This document shows positions 19,674 through 31,294 of a stretch of DNA of 64,000 nt, in pieces; the stretch's first letter is position 1; the number at the start of each line of letters is the position of its first letter. The translations under genes were made by a program, and so were the position numbers. The stretch lies in the NCBI GenBank assembly GCA_023700805.1, contig JAMPYF010000011.1:1-64000 (forward strand), written 5' to 3'. The notes under the pieces were generated by a model that did not search any database, was not told the DNA's origin, and worked only from the letters and a program-made list of their open reading frames with translations. The stretch comes from Sulfuritalea sp. Its GTDB lineage: Bacteria > Pseudomonadota > Gammaproteobacteria > Burkholderiales > Rhodocyclaceae.

Positions 19674-20157
19674 CGCCGAAGCGCTCTGCGCCACCCTCGC
19701 CGAGGCCATGCGGCCCCACGTCGATCCCGCCGCGACGGCCCTGGTCGGCATCCACACCGGCGGCGTCTGGGTCGCCGAGCGCCTGCATGCGGCGCTCGGC
19801 CTGAAGCTGCCGCCCGGCTCGATGGATGTCTCCTTCTATCGCGACGACTTCCATCAGCGCGGCCTGCATGCCAACGCCAAGACCTCGCAGATACCCTTCG
19901 AGGTCGACGGCGCGCACATCGTGATCGTCGATGACGTATTGCACACCGGCCGCACCATACGCGCGGCCATGAACGAACTGTTCGACTACGGCCGGCCGGC
20001 AAGGATAGACCTCGCCGTGCTGATCGACCGCGGCGGCCGCGAGCTGCCCATCGCCCCCGGTTTCTGCGCGCATGCCCTGAGCCTGCCTGCCGCGCAGATG
20101 CTGGCGCTGGAGCGGGATGCGGACGGCGGGCTCTCCTTCCGGGTGATAGAGAAATGA
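19648..20157 (+). CDS. pyrR: Bifunctional pyr operon regulator/uracil phosphoribosyltransferase PyrR
   Basis: [45 protein letters not shown]. Confidence 0.92.
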   Translation: MPQRLPLPDAEALCATLAEAMRPHVDPAATALVGIHTGGVWVAERLHAALGLKLPPGSMDVSFYRDDFHQRGLHANAKTSQIPFEVDGAHIVIVDDVLHTGRTIRAAMNELFDYGRPARIDLAVLIDRGGRELPIAPGFCAHALSLPAAQMLALERDADGGLSFRVIEK

Positions 20158-21131
20158 GCTTCATGAACGGCGGCGGCAACCCGCAACTCAACCGGCATGG
20201 CGAACTCAACCACCTGCTGACCATCGAAGGCCTGCCGCGCGAGGTGCTCGAGCGCATCCTCGACACCGCCGCGCCCTTCACCGAAGTCGCCGAGCGCGAA
20301 GTGAAGAAAGTGCCGCTGTTGCGCGGCAAGAGCGTGTTCAACCTGTTCTTCGAGAACTCGACGCGCACCCGCACCACCTTCGAGATCGCCGCCAAGCGGC
20401 TATCCGCCGACGTCATCAACCTCAACATCAACACCTCCTCGGCGAGCAAGGGCGAGACCCTGCTCGACACCGCCGACAACCTCGCGGCGATGCAGGCCGA
20501 CATGTTCGTGGTGCGCCACGCCTCCAGCGGCGCGCCCTACCTGATCGCGCAGCACCTGCGCGCCACCGGGCGCGACCACATCCACGTGGTGAACGCCGGC
20601 GACGGCCGCCACGCGCATCCGACGCAGGGCCTGCTGGACATGTACACGGTCCGCCACTACAAGAAGGACTTCACCCAGCTGACCGTGGCCATCGTCGGCG
20701 ACGTGCTGCATTCGCGCGTGGCGCGCAGCCAGATCCATGCCCTGACCACGCTGGGCGTGCCCGAAGTGCGCGTGATCGGGCCCAAGACCCTGCTGCCGAC
20801 CGGCGTCGAGCGACTCGGCGTCAGGGTGTTCAACGACATGCGCGAAGGCCTGCGCGGCGTCGATGTGGTGATGATGCTGCGCCTGCAGAACGAACGCATG
20901 CAGGGCGCGCTGCTGCCCTCGACCCAGGAATATTTCAAGTCCTACGGCCTGACCCCGGAAAAACTCGCGCTGGCCAAGCCCGACGCCATCGTCATGCACC
21001 CGGGGCCGATGAACCGCGGCGTCGAGATCGATTCGGCGGTGGCCGACGGCGGCCAGGCGGTGATCCTGCCCCAGGTCACCTTCGGCATCGCCGTACGCAT
21101 GGCGGTAATGGCCATGCTGGCTGGAAACTGA
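20154..21131 (+). CDS. pyrB: Aspartate carbamoyltransferase
   Basis: [21 protein letters not shown]...[14 protein letters not shown]. Confidence 0.95.
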   Translation: MSFMNGGGNPQLNRHGELNHLLTIEGLPREVLERILDTAAPFTEVAEREVKKVPLLRGKSVFNLFFENSTRTRTTFEIAAKRLSADVINLNINTSSASKGETLLDTADNLAAMQADMFVVRHASSGAPYLIAQHLRATGRDHIHVVNAGDGRHAHPTQGLLDMYTVRHYKKDFTQLTVAIVGDVLHSRVARSQIHALTTLGVPEVRVIGPKTLLPTGVERLGVRVFNDMREGLRGVDVVMMLRLQNERMQGALLPSTQEYFKSYGLTPEKLALAKPDAIVMHPGPMNRGVEIDSAVADGGQAVILPQVTFGIAVRMAVMAMLAGN

Positions 21132-21144
21132 GAGCTTTGACTCC

Positions 21145-22437
21145 ATGAAGATCCACATCAAGAACGGCCGGCTGATCGACCCGGCGAGCAAGACCGACAA
21201 GGCGCTCGACCTGTTCGTCGGCGCCGGGCGCATAGTTGGCGTTGGCAACCCGCCGCCGGGCTGGGGGGTCGATGGGGCCAACAGCGTGCTCGACGCGACG
21301 GGCTGCATCGTCTGCCCCGGCCTGGTCGACCTGGCGGCGCGGCTGCGCGAACCGGGCTTCGAATACCGCGCCACGCTGGAATCCGAAATGGCCGCGGCAG
21401 CGGCCGGCGGCGTGACGCGGCTGGCCTGTCCGCCCGACACCGATCCGGTGCTGGACGAACCGGGCCTGGTGGAAATGCTGACCCATCGCGCGCGCCTGCC
21501 CGATTTCGCCCACGTGCATCCGGTCGGCGCCCTGACCACGCAGCTCGAAGGCAAGGCGCTGACCGAAATGGCGGAGCTCAGCGAGGCCGGTTGCGTCGCC
21601 TTCGGCCAGGCCAATCGCGCCATCGTCGACACCCAGGTGCTGCTGCGCGCCATGATGTATGCGGCGACCTTCGATTTCCCGGTCTGGCTGCAGGCGCAGG
21701 ATCCCTTCCTGGCCCGCAAGGGCGTCGCCCATGACGGCGAAGTCGCGGCCCGCCTGGGTCTGGCCGGAATCCCCGTGGCAGCCGAAACCATCGCCCTGGC
21801 GACCATCCTGCACCTGGCGCGCGAGACCGGCGCGCGGGTTCATGTCACGCGGATTTCATCGGCAGCCGGGGTGGACATGATCGTCGCCGCGCGCGCCGCC
21901 GGCATCGCGGTGACCTGCGACGTCGGCGTCCATCATCTGCACCTGTGCGAAATGGACGTCGGTTTCTTCAATGCCCATGCCCGGCTCGACCCGCCGCTGC
22001 GCTCGCAGCGCGATCGCGACGCCCTGCGCGCCGGGCTGGCCTCGGGCGCGATCAACGCGCTGTGTTCGGACCACACCCCGGTCGATGACGACGGCAAGCA
22101 GATGCCGTTCGAGGAAGCCGAGATCGGCGCCACCGGACTGGAACTGCTGCTGCCGCTGACGCTCAAATGGGCCAGGGAAATCAAGCTGCCGCTGGTGACC
22201 GCCCTGGCGCGCGTGACCTCCGACCCGGCGCGCATACTCGGCGTCAAGGCCGGCAGCCTGGGCCTCGGCAGCGCCGCCGACATCTGCGTCTTCGATCCGC
22301 TGGCCGAATTCCGCGTGACGCGCGAAAACCTCAGAAGCCAGGGCAAGAACACTCCCTTCCTCGGCGTGGAGTTTCCCGGCCGCGTGCGCTATACGCTGAT
22401 CGACGGCCACCTGGCCTTCGACGGCACGCTCGGCTAG
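21145..22437 (+). CDS. pyrC: Dihydroorotase
   Basis: MKIHIKNGRLIDPASKTDK..., CSDHTPVDDDGKQMPFEEAEIGATGLELLLPL. Confidence 0.88.
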   Translation: MKIHIKNGRLIDPASKTDKALDLFVGAGRIVGVGNPPPGWGVDGANSVLDATGCIVCPGLVDLAARLREPGFEYRATLESEMAAAAAGGVTRLACPPDTDPVLDEPGLVEMLTHRARLPDFAHVHPVGALTTQLEGKALTEMAELSEAGCVAFGQANRAIVDTQVLLRAMMYAATFDFPVWLQAQDPFLARKGVAHDGEVAARLGLAGIPVAAETIALATILHLARETGARVHVTRISSAAGVDMIVAARAAGIAVTCDVGVHHLHLCEMDVGFFNAHARLDPPLRSQRDRDALRAGLASGAINALCSDHTPVDDDGKQMPFEEAEIGATGLELLLPLTLKWAREIKLPLVTALARVTSDPARILGVKAGSLGLGSAADICVFDPLAEFRVTRENLRSQGKNTPFLGVEFPGRVRYTLIDGHLAFDGTLG

Positions 22438-22482
22438 GGCAAATCCGGGCCGGCAGCAGTCCCGGAACAAGCTGCCCCGCAT

Positions 22483-22515
22483 AAAAAAAGCCAGCCCCGC
22501 GGGGCTGGCTTTTTG
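22483..22515. terminator. Bidirectional rho-independent terminator
   Basis: AAAAAAGCCAGCCCCGCGGGGCTGGCTTTTT. Confidence 0.9.
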
Positions 22516-22605
22516 CTTTGCGGCCTTGCTTCGCCTCGCGCGTCGGGGCTTTGCATGCCTGGGATTCCCCTCCGGGGGCAGGCAATTCCGCCGCGCGGGC
22601 CGACG

Positions 22606-24288
22606 TCAGTGGCCGGAGGCGCTGGAACTGCCGACGCCGGTTTCCGAGCGCACCAGCTGCGCCGGGAACAGTGCGCGTTCCTTGGCCGCCTGGGCGCTGC
22701 GGTCGAGCAGGGAGACGATCCAGATCACCGCGAAGGCCGCGGTCATCGAGAAAATCGCCGGCGACGCGTAGGGGAACATGGCCGAACCCTTGGCGTGGCC
22801 GAGCGAGACTTCCCACACCGCGGGCGACATGATGGTCAGCGCGACGGAGGAGATCAGGCCCACCGTACCGCCGGCAACCGCGCCCTTGGTGGTGCAATCC
22901 TTCCACAGCACGGACATGAACAGCACCGGGAAGTTGGCCGAGCAGGCCACGGCGAAGGCCAGCATCACCATGAAGGCGACGTTTTCCTTCTCGAACACGA
23001 TGCCGAGCAGCACGGCGAAGATGCCGAGGCACACGGTGGTGATCTTCGAGACGCGCAGTTCGGTCGCCGAATCCACGTTGCCATGACGCCATACCGAAGC
23101 GTAGAGGTCGTGCGACACCGCCGATGCGCCGGACAGCGTGAGGCCGGCCACCACCGCCAGGATCGTGGCGAAGGCCACGGCGGAGATGAAGCCCATGAAC
23201 ATGTCGCCGCCCACCGCCTTGGCCAGATGCACCGCCGCCATGTTGCCGCCGCCCTTGAGACCCTGGGCGATTTCACCATTGACGAAGTAATCCGCCGGGT
23301 TGGGAATCAGGTTGGTGATGGCGCCGAAGCCGATGATGAAGGTCAGGATGTAGAAGTAGCCGATCCAGGTCGTCGCCCAGCCCACCGACTTGCGGGCTTC
23401 CTTGGCGCTCGGAACGGTGAAGAAGCGCATCAGGATGTGCGGCAGGCCGGCGGTGCCGAACATCAGCGCCATGCCGACCGATATGGCCGAGATCGGGTCG
23501 TTGATCAGTCCGCCCGGGCCCATGATGGCGTCCTTCTTGGCATGCACTTCAACGGCCTTGCTGAACATCGCCTCGGGGCTGAAGCCGAACTGGAACAGCA
23601 CCGCCAGGGCCATGAAGGTGGCACCGGTCAGCAACATGCAGGCCTTGATGATCTGCACCCAGGTCGTCGCGGTCATGCCGCCGAACAACACGTAGATCAT
23701 CATGATCGCACCGACCATGCTCACCGCCACGATGTAGTCGAGGCCGAACAGCAGCTTGATCAGCTGGCCGGCACCGACCATCTGGGCGATCAGGTAGAAG
23801 GCCACCACCACCAGCGAACCGCAGGCGGCGAAGGTGCGGATCGGGCCCGCATCGAAGCGGTAACCGGCGACGTCGGCAAAGGTGAACTTGCCCAGGTTGC
23901 GCAGGCGCTCGGCCATCAGGAAGGTGATCACCGGCCAGCCGACCAGCCAGCCGATCGAGAAGATCAGGCCGTCGAAGCCGGAGCCGAACACCAGGCCGGA
24001 AATACCCAGGAAGGAGGCTGCCGACATGTAGTCACCGGCAATCGCCAGGCCGTTCTGGAAGCCGGTGATGCCGCCGCCGGCGGTGTAGAAGTCGGCCGCC
24101 GTCTTGGTCTTGGCTGCCGCCCACTTGGTGATCCACAGCGTGATGCCGACGAAGATCGCGAACATCGTGATGGCGGTCCAGTTGGTCGCCTGCTTCTGCG
24201 CCTGGCCAAGGTCGGCGCCGGCGGCCAGGACGAAACCTGCCGCGAGGATTGCGGTCGCGCCGAAGAGAATGTGCCTGAGCTTGATCAC
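22606..24288 (-). CDS. Sodium:solute (cation/acetate-type) symporter
   Basis: [45 protein letters not shown]... Confidence 0.88.
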   Translation of the reverse strand: MIKLRHILFGATAILAAGFVLAAGADLGQAQKQATNWTAITMFAIFVGITLWITKWAAAKTKTAADFYTAGGGITGFQNGLAIAGDYMSAASFLGISGLVFGSGFDGLIFSIGWLVGWPVITFLMAERLRNLGKFTFADVAGYRFDAGPIRTFAACGSLVVVAFYLIAQMVGAGQLIKLLFGLDYIVAVSMVGAIMMIYVLFGGMTATTWVQIIKACMLLTGATFMALAVLFQFGFSPEAMFSKAVEVHAKKDAIMGPGGLINDPISAISVGMALMFGTAGLPHILMRFFTVPSAKEARKSVGWATTWIGYFYILTFIIGFGAITNLIPNPADYFVNGEIAQGLKGGGNMAAVHLAKAVGGDMFMGFISAVAFATILAVVAGLTLSGASAVSHDLYASVWRHGNVDSATELRVSKITTVCLGIFAVLLGIVFEKENVAFMVMLAFAVACSANFPVLFMSVLWKDCTTKGAVAGGTVGLISSVALTIMSPAVWEVSLGHAKGSAMFPYASPAIFSMTAAFAVIWIVSLLDRSAQAAKERALFPAQLVRSETGVGSSSASGH

Positions 24289-24599
24289 TTGGAAGCCTCC
24301 TTGACGATTTCGTCCTTGGTCGCGTCGAATTCGCTGTTCGCGCGGCGGACATAGATGGCGGTTATGACGATGGTGAATACGAGCACGCCTACGCCCAACG
24401 GAATCCCGATGGAAGTCACGGCACCCGCAGTGATCTTGGTCGCCAGGAACTGCTTGTTGAAGGCGACCAGCAGGATGTAGCCGAAATACACGATCATCAT
24501 CAGAATCGACAATACGATCGAGTAGTTGTTGCGCATGCTGACGAACTTGAGAAACTTCGGATTCTGTTGAATCCGCGCGACGATATCCTCGTCTTTCAT
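24285..24599 (-). CDS. DUF485-like small membrane protein
   Basis: Two hydrophobic helices, ATGA overlap with downstream symporter. Confidence 0.75.
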   Translation of the reverse strand: MKDEDIVARIQQNPKFLKFVSMRNNYSIVLSILMMIVYFGYILLVAFNKQFLATKITAGAVTSIGIPLGVGVLVFTIVITAIYVRRANSEFDATKDEIVKEASK

Positions 24600-24816
24600 A
24601 CTTCCTCCTTGGAGTGGAAGGGAATTGTTGTAATGGTGGAATGCCCAGCTCTGCTGGATGTCCGCATCCTAGGCGAACGCTCTTACGCGGCCCTTACCAT
24701 GCGCTTACGGGGTACTTACGCCGCCCGTCAGAAACCCGTCAGCAACGGGGACAAAGGCATGAGCGCGGCGGCCTTTGACGCGGCAACGCCCAGGCCCTAT
24801 AATCCGCAGCCTTTGC

Positions 24817-24892
24817 GGCTAGGTAGCTCAGTTGGTAGAGCAACGGATTGAAAATCCGTGTGTCGGCAGTTCGATTCTGCCCCTGGCCACCA
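24817..24892 (+). tRNA. tRNA-Phe (GAA)
   Basis: GGCTAGG acceptor, ACGGATTGAAAATCCGT anticodon arm, CCTGGCCACCA 3' end. Confidence 0.97.
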
Positions 24893-24906
24893 ATTCAACG
24901 TCAACG

Positions 24907-24934
24907 CCCAACCCCTCTCGGTTGGGCGTTTTCG
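24907..24934 (+). terminator. Terminator after tRNA-Phe
   Basis: CGCCCAACCCCTCTCGGTTGGGCGTTTT. Confidence 0.8.
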
Positions 24935-25303
24935 TATCCGGGTTCCGCAGAAGATGCTGGGTTCCGGGCCGTTCTGCGAGTGCCGCCGATCGCTTGCCCG
25001 AACGTCATAAATACCCGGTTCGCCCCTGTTCCGCCCTTGTCTCGAAATCCGCGCCAACCTCGAAGCCGTGGCACACGCAGTCAGTGTTGTTCACCAAACG
25101 CTTGTGCGCGTGCTGTCAGCGGAAACCGAAATCTGACACAGCTTTCGTGTCGATCGGAAATTGAAATCTGATACGGCAGGAAGCCAAGCTCTTGGCTGCG
25201 CGCCAGCCCGGCCGAGCCGGGTGCGGCGATTAACCGCCACTTTCGCCGCACGTTACGCGGAGAATGACTTGCCCCTGCGGCGAAATAGGTGTTTAATCTC
25301 CGC

Positions 25304-26431
25304 ATGGATAGCGGAGAAAATATCTACATCTGGCAGGCCGACGATTGGCCCAACTGGCGCTATGAGCTGTCCGCGCTGACCGGGCCGCTGACCGAGGTCA
25401 GCCGCGCCCAGGGCGTGCTGCTGGGCCGCCTGGCCGACGTCGGGCTGGCGCTGCGCGATCAGGCCAGCCTCGCTGCCTTGACCGAGGACGTGGTCAAGAC
25501 CAGCGAAATCGAAGGCGAAGTGCTGAACGTCGAATCCGTGCGCTCGTCCATCGCCCGCCGTCTGGGCGTGGACATCGGCGCCGTCGCTGCGGTGGATCGG
25601 CACGTCGAAGGCGTGGTCGACATGGTGCTCGACGCCACGTCCCACGGCGCCGAACCGCTGACCTCCGAGCGCCTGTTTGGCTGGCACGCGGCATTGTTCC
25701 CGACTGGGTACTCGGGCACGAACAAGATTATCGTGGGCCAGTGGCGCGACGATGCTGGTGGGCCGATGCAGGTTATCTCAGGCCCGGTGGGGCGACGCAA
25801 GATTCACTTTCAAGCGCCACCCGCCGACCTGTTGGCCGTCGAGACGGCGCGGTTCTTGGCGTGGGCCAACGAGGAAACCGGTGAACCCGCGCTCGTCAAG
25901 GCGGGGCTGGCGCATCTGTGGTTCGTGACGCTGCATCCGTTCGACGACGGCAACGGGCGCATCGCCCGCGCCGTGGGCGACCTCTTCCTCGCTCGCGCCG
26001 ACGGTAGTCCGCAACGCTTCTACAGCCTGTCGGCGCAAATCCAGCGCGAGCGCAAGGACTACTACGACGTGCTGGAGCACGCGCAGAAAGGCACGCTCGA
26101 CGTGACCGGCTGGTTGTCTTGGTTCCTCGACACGCTCGGGCGCGCCATCGCCAGCGCGCAGTCCACGCTGGATACCGTGCTGGTCAAGGCGCGCATCTGG
26201 CAGCGCTGGGCTCTCATTGGACAAAGACGGCCCTTTAACGAGCGGCAGGTGAGACTGCTCAACCGCCTGCTCGACGGCTTCGAGGGCAAGCTCACCAGCA
26301 GCAAGTGGGCCGCCATCGCCAAATGCTCGCCCGATACCGCGCTGCGCGACATCACCCAACTGCTGGAATTGGGCGTGCTAAAGAAGTCGCCCGGCGGCGG
26401 ACGCAGCACCGGCTACGAACTGGCGGACTGA
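25304..26431 (+). CDS. Fic-domain protein with N-terminal inhibitory motif
   Basis: TSEIEGEVL motif and HPFDDGNGRIAR; C-terminal winged-helix-like region. Confidence 0.92.
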   Translation: MDSGENIYIWQADDWPNWRYELSALTGPLTEVSRAQGVLLGRLADVGLALRDQASLAALTEDVVKTSEIEGEVLNVESVRSSIARRLGVDIGAVAAVDRHVEGVVDMVLDATSHGAEPLTSERLFGWHAALFPTGYSGTNKIIVGQWRDDAGGPMQVISGPVGRRKIHFQAPPADLLAVETARFLAWANEETGEPALVKAGLAHLWFVTLHPFDDGNGRIARAVGDLFLARADGSPQRFYSLSAQIQRERKDYYDVLEHAQKGTLDVTGWLSWFLDTLGRAIASAQSTLDTVLVKARIWQRWALIGQRRPFNERQVRLLNRLLDGFEGKLTSSKWAAIAKCSPDTALRDITQLLELGVLKKSPGGGRSTGYELAD

Positions 26432-26808
26432 AGTGCATCGACGGGCGTGCCCGGACCACTGCGGCACGGGTGCAGGTGATGCGCCTCCCAGCGGAAGACT
26501 TCTTCGATACTGAAGCGGATGACGTCACCGTTGACCGGTTGGTGGACAGGAATGCCGAGCCGCTGGCCTTCCTGATTCTGTTTGTTGAGAACCGGATGCC
26601 TGATTGGCGGTTCCTCCGGGGCGGAGTCGGCGCGCCCGTCATCGGCGACGGCTGCGAGTGCCAATCGACATCTCTGAACTTCCGGTCGCGGACATCTGCG
26701 GCGGCGCGGAATCCCTCCCCGGAATCACGCACATATGGCGAGCCTTCCCACGGGGTCTGAGGCTCGGCGGAGACGCGGGTTTCGTTTCTTGTTAAACTGC
26801 TCAAAATA

Positions 26809-26838
26809 TCAGCACGGGGGTTCTCTGGAACCCCCGTG
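26809..26838. terminator. Strong hairpin, likely terminator
   Basis: AGCACGGGGGTTC-TCTG-GAACCCCCGTGCT. Confidence 0.75.
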
Positions 26839-26930
26839 CTTGTTTGCAGATCCGCCTGCCGGCCTTCGCGGCCCGGTTCTGCCTGCGGGCCCTGCTCCGC
26901 CCGACGCGACAGCCCGGATACAATCGCCGC

Positions 26931-27788
26931 ATGACTTCCGTTGCCGATCACCAGCGCCGCTTCGGCGGCATCGAGCGCCTGTACGGGGCCGGCGCGCTGG
27001 CGCGCGCCGCGGCCGCGCATGTCGTGGTGGTGGGCATCGGCGGGGTCGGGTCATGGGCGGCGGAAGCCCTGGCGCGGTCGGCGATCGGGCAACTGACCCT
27101 GATCGACCTCGACCATGTCGCCGAATCCAACATCAATCGCCAGATCCACGCCCTCGATTCGACGTTGGGCGCGGCCAAGACTGCGGCCATGGCGGCGCGC
27201 ATTGCGCAGATCAATCCGGCCTGCGTGGTCAATACGGTGGAGGAGTTCATCGACGAGCGCAATCCGGCGAGCCTGATCCCGCCCTGCAGCGCGGTGCTCG
27301 ACGCGATCGACCATGTGCGCGCCAAGGCGGCCCTGATCGCCTGGTGCCGCCGCGCCGGGATCCGCGTGGTGACCACCGGCGCCGCCGGCGGCCGCAGCGA
27401 CCCGACGCGGATCGAGGTCATCGACCTGGCGCGCACCACGCAGGATGCGCTGGCCTCCAAGGTTCGCGCGCAGTTGCGCAAGGACTACGGCTTCCCCCGC
27501 GACCCGAAGAAGAAATTCGGCGTCGATTGCGTGTTCTCGCCCGAGCCAATTCGGCGACCGGCGCATATCCTCGGCGACTTTGCACAGCCGCCGACCGGCG
27601 TGGGCGCGGAGCAGTGCTCCGCGAATTCCCCACACCGTCCCACCAGCGCCAACTCTTGCGCGGTCGATGAGGGCTTCGATGCCGGCGCCGGGCTCAACTG
27701 CGCCGGTTACGGTTCCGCGGTGGCGGTCACGGCAAGTTTCGGCTTCGCCGCGGCGGCCCGGGTTCTCGCCGGTATACTTCCGGCATGA
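26931..27788 (+). CDS. tcdA: tRNA threonylcarbamoyladenosine dehydratase TcdA
   Basis: RRFGGIERLYGAGAL...VVVVGIGGVGSWAAEALARSAIGQLTLIDLDHV. Confidence 0.9.
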   Translation: MTSVADHQRRFGGIERLYGAGALARAAAAHVVVVGIGGVGSWAAEALARSAIGQLTLIDLDHVAESNINRQIHALDSTLGAAKTAAMAARIAQINPACVVNTVEEFIDERNPASLIPPCSAVLDAIDHVRAKAALIAWCRRAGIRVVTTGAAGGRSDPTRIEVIDLARTTQDALASKVRAQLRKDYGFPRDPKKKFGVDCVFSPEPIRRPAHILGDFAQPPTGVGAEQCSANSPHRPTSANSCAVDEGFDAGAGLNCAGYGSAVAVTASFGFAAAARVLAGILPA

Positions 27789-28549
27789 CGAATCCGCCCG
27801 TGCTGCCAGTGGTCCTGGTTACCGGCGCCGCGCGTCGCGTCGGTGCCGGGATCGCGCGCAGCCTGCACGCTGCGGGCGCCTGCGTGGCGATCCACTATCG
27901 CGCATCTTCCGCCGCGGCGGATGCTCTGGCCGCCGAGCTGAACGCGGCGCGCCCGGACGCGGCGGGCGAATCCGCCGCCTGCTTCGCCGCCGACCTGCTC
28001 GACATGGCGGCGCTGCCGCGCCTGGTGGCGGCCGTGGTGGCGCGCTTCGGCCGGCTCGATGCGCTGGTGAACAACGCCTCCTCGTTCTACGCCACGCGGC
28101 TCGACGGCGTCGACGCGGCCGCCTGGGACGACCTGATCGGCACCAACCTCAAGGCCCCGCTGTTCCTCGCCCAGGCCGCGGCGCCGCATCTCGAAAGCAG
28201 CGGCGGCTGCATCGTCAATATCACCGACATCCACGCCGAGCGCCCGCTCAAGGGCTATCCGCTGTACTGCGCGGCCAAGGCCGGCCTGCTCGGCCTGACC
28301 CGCGCCCTGGCGCTGGAACTCGGGCCGCGGGTAAGGGTGAATGCGGTGGCGCCCGGCGCCATCGAATGGCCCCAGGGCACGGATGACTTTCCGCCGCAGG
28401 TGCGCGCGGCTATCATTGAGAACACGCTGCTGAAGCGGGTCGGCTCGCCCGCCGACATCGCGCGCGCCGTCAAATTTCTTGTCTTCGATGCACCCTATGT
28501 CACCGGGCAGGTGATCAATGTCGACGGCGGCCGGACCGCCCATCTATGA
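27785..28549 (+). CDS. SDR-family pteridine reductase
   Basis: [31 protein letters not shown]...[33 protein letters not shown]. Confidence 0.85.
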   Translation: MTNPPVLPVVLVTGAARRVGAGIARSLHAAGACVAIHYRASSAAADALAAELNAARPDAAGESAACFAADLLDMAALPRLVAAVVARFGRLDALVNNASSFYATRLDGVDAAAWDDLIGTNLKAPLFLAQAAAPHLESSGGCIVNITDIHAERPLKGYPLYCAAKAGLLGLTRALALELGPRVRVNAVAPGAIEWPQGTDDFPPQVRAAIIENTLLKRVGSPADIARAVKFLVFDAPYVTGQVINVDGGRTAHL

Positions 28550-29469
28550 ACGCTCCGCTGACCGCAAGCACCGCTCCGACCGCCCGCCAGGCGCAGAAAT
28601 CAGCCTTCGAGGCGAACAAGCTGGCCAAGCGCCTGCGCCGCGAGGTGGGCCAGGCGATCGCCGACTTCAACATGATCGAGGCCGGCGACAAGGTCATGGT
28701 CTGCCTCTCCGGCGGCAAGGATTCCTTCGCCCTGCTCGACGTGCTGCTGTTCCTGCGCGAGCACGCGCCGATCGCCTTCGACATCGTCGCCGTCAATCTC
28801 GACCAGAAGCAGCCCGGCTTCCCCGCCGAGGTGCTGCTCGACTACCTGCGCAGCATCGACGTGCCCTTCCACATCGAGAACGAGGACACTTATTCCATTG
28901 TCAAGCGTGTGATCCCGGAAGGCAAGACCACCTGCTCGCTGTGTTCGCGCCTGCGCCGCGGCGTGCTGTACCGCGTCGCCGGCGAACTGGGGGCGACCAA
29001 GATCGCGCTCGGCCATCATCGCGACGACATCCTGCAGACCCTGCTGCTCAACATGTTCTTCGCCGGCAAGCTGAAATCCATGCCGCCCAAGCTGGTATCC
29101 GACGACGGCCGCAACATCGTGATCCGGCCGCTGGCGTATTGCCGCGAGAGCGACCTGGCAGCCTGGGCCGCGGTGCGCGACTTCCCGATCATTCCCTGCA
29201 ACCTCTGCGGCTCGCAGCCCAACCTGCAGCGCCAGCAGGTCAAGCAGATGCTGAACGACTGGGACAAGCGCTTTCCGGGGCGCATCGAGACCATGTTCCG
29301 CAGCCTCTCCAATGTCGTGCCCTCGCATCTGCTCGACGCCCGCCTGTTCGATTTTGCCGGCCTCGCGGCGACCGGCACGCCCGATCCGGAAGGCGACATC
29401 GCCTTCGATCCGCCGGCCATGCCGCCTGAATCGGCGCAACCCGTCGGCTTTGCGGCAAAGGACGACTGA
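28546..29469 (+). CDS. ttcA: tRNA 2-thiocytidine(32) synthetase
   Basis: [18 protein letters not shown]...[10 protein letters not shown]...[12 protein letters not shown]. Confidence 0.95.
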   Translation: MNAPLTASTAPTARQAQKSAFEANKLAKRLRREVGQAIADFNMIEAGDKVMVCLSGGKDSFALLDVLLFLREHAPIAFDIVAVNLDQKQPGFPAEVLLDYLRSIDVPFHIENEDTYSIVKRVIPEGKTTCSLCSRLRRGVLYRVAGELGATKIALGHHRDDILQTLLLNMFFAGKLKSMPPKLVSDDGRNIVIRPLAYCRESDLAAWAAVRDFPIIPCNLCGSQPNLQRQQVKQMLNDWDKRFPGRIETMFRSLSNVVPSHLLDARLFDFAGLAATGTPDPEGDIAFDPPAMPPESAQPVGFAAKDD

Positions 29470-30251
29470 TGGACGCGCGCCGCCTCCCCGCGCGCCACGG
29501 CATACTCTGGCTGCTGGCCGGCTTCGCCCTGTTTCGCCGCCATCCGCCGCTGATGACGGCGCTGACCTTCGCCTACCTGCTGACCGTGATCGTGGTCAAC
29601 CTGATTCCGAAAATCGGCCCCTTCCTGTTGCCGCTGCTGCTGCCGACCCTGACCGTCCTGCTGGCCAACGGCAGCCGCGCCATCGAACGCGGCCAGCCCT
29701 TCGACGCCAACACCCTGGGCTTCGGCATCGGCGCCCAGCGCACCGGCCTGCTGCGCCTGGGCGGCCTGCACCTGGTGGGCTCCAGCCTGCTGGTGCTGGG
29801 CGGCGCGGCGCTGGGCGAACCGATCAACATCAGCGACGGCATGGACCAGGAAGAAACCCTGGCGCTCGCCACCGATCTCGGCATCCTGCTGGTGCTGGCC
29901 TCGCCGCTGCTGATGGCCTTCTGGTTCGCGCCCTTGCTGACCGCCTGGAACGGCGTCGGCGCGGGCAAATCGCTGTTCTTCAGCTTCGTCGCCAGCTGGC
30001 GCAACTGGCGCGCCTTCGCCATGTACGGACTGGCGCTGGCCTTGGTCGGCGCCCTGGTGCCGGGCCTGATCCTGATCGTCGCCGGCCTGCTGTCGCAGAC
30101 CCTGCTCGACATCCTCTCGGTGGCGCTGCGCATGCTGCTGATTTTCGTGCTGGCGCCGACCATGGTGGCCAGCGTGTATCTGTCCTATCGCGACGTGTTC
30201 GCGGCACCCGTGACCGTGCCTGGCTCAGTGCCGGCCCAGGCCGATGAGTGA
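29469..30251 (+). CDS. BPSS1780-type membrane protein
   Basis: Multiple TM segments; LLMAFWFAPLLTAWNGVGAGKSLFFSFVASWRNWRAF. Confidence 0.75.
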   Translation: MDARRLPARHGILWLLAGFALFRRHPPLMTALTFAYLLTVIVVNLIPKIGPFLLPLLLPTLTVLLANGSRAIERGQPFDANTLGFGIGAQRTGLLRLGGLHLVGSSLLVLGGAALGEPINISDGMDQEETLALATDLGILLVLASPLLMAFWFAPLLTAWNGVGAGKSLFFSFVASWRNWRAFAMYGLALALVGALVPGLILIVAGLLSQTLLDILSVALRMLLIFVLAPTMVASVYLSYRDVFAAPVTVPGSVPAQADE

Positions 30252-30936
30252 ACCCGGCGCGGGAGTGCTCGGCCTGTTCGGCGGCACCTTCGATCCGCTG
30301 CACGTTGCGCACCTGCGCCTGGCCCTGGAAGCGCGCGAGGCCCTGGGCCTGGCCGAGGTCTGCCTGATTCCGGCCGGCAGGCCGGCCTTGCGCGAGGCGC
30401 CGCTTTGCGCGGCCGCCGACCGCCTGGCGATGGTGGAGCGGGCGCTGGCCGAGCTGCCGGGATTCAGCGTCGACGCGGCCGAAGTGCTGCAGGCAAGCGG
30501 CGCGGCAGCCAGCGCGGCGCCGAGCTACACGATCGACACCCTGGAACGCCAGCGCCGCCTGCATGGCGCGCAGCGGCCGCTGGTGCTGCTGCTCGGCGCC
30601 GATGCCTTCGCCCGGTTCGAAGCCTGGCACCGCTGGCGCGAGCTGTTCGGCCTGGCGCATGTCGCCGTGGCGACGCGACCGGGGCATGAATTGAAAGTTG
30701 GCGCTGGCGAGACGGCGCTGGATGCCGAATTTGCCGCGCGCCGGGGCGTCGCCGCCGACCTCGCCGGCGCCCCGGCGGGGCGCATCGTGCCCTTCGCCAT
30801 CACCGCGCTGGAGATTTCCGCCAGCGCCATCCGCCGACGGCTGGCCGCGGGCCTCAGCGTCCGCTATCTGGTTCCCGAGGCCGTTCTCGACTATATTGAT
30901 TGCCATCAGCTCTACCGGACTTCGCATGGACATTAG
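30244..30936 (+). CDS. nadD: Nicotinate-nucleotide adenylyltransferase
   Basis: LGLFGGTFDPLHVAHLRLALEA...EISASAIRRRLAAG. Confidence 0.94.
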   Translation: MSEPGAGVLGLFGGTFDPLHVAHLRLALEAREALGLAEVCLIPAGRPALREAPLCAAADRLAMVERALAELPGFSVDAAEVLQASGAAASAAPSYTIDTLERQRRLHGAQRPLVLLLGADAFARFEAWHRWRELFGLAHVAVATRPGHELKVGAGETALDAEFAARRGVAADLAGAPAGRIVPFAITALEISASAIRRRLAAGLSVRYLVPEAVLDYIDCHQLYRTSHGH

Positions 30937-31294
30937 AAAACTTCAGAAAATCGCCGTCGCCGCCCTTGAGGACATCAAGGCCAAGGACGTCGAGGTGCTC
31001 AACACGAGCAAGATCTCGGCCCTGTTCGACCGCGTGATCATCGCCACCGGCGATTCCAACCGCCACGTCAGGTCCCTGGCGCGCAACGTCTATGACAAGG
31101 TCAAGGAGGCCGGCGGCGAGGTGATCGGCATCGAGGGCGAGGAGACCGGCGAATGGGTGCTGGTCGACCTCGGCGACATCGTGGTGCACGTCATGCAACC
31201 CGCGGTGCGCGTCTATTACAACCTCGAAGAATTGTGGAAGGTGGTGCCCAAGCGCCCGCGCAAGAAGGCCGACAGCGACGCCGGCGGCGAATGA
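30926..31294 (+). CDS. rsfS: Ribosome silencing factor
   Basis: [39 protein letters not shown]...[16 protein letters not shown]. Confidence 0.95.
   Translation: MDIRKLQKIAVAALEDIKAKDVEVLNTSKISALFDRVIIATGDSNRHVRSLARNVYDKVKEAGGEVIGIEGEETGEWVLVDLGDIVVHVMQPAVRVYYNLEELWKVVPKRPRKKADSDAGGE

Noticed and set aside
25080-25300. Degenerate IS end suggested by repeated GAAATCTGACAC / GAAATCTGATAC upstream of the Fic gene
   Set aside because: Only two short imperfect repeats and no transposase frame recognisable; too weak to call.
26437-26760. Possible gene remnant after fic (83-aa ORF on the minus strand)
   Set aside because: No family recognisable and no ribosome-binding or length support; left unannotated.
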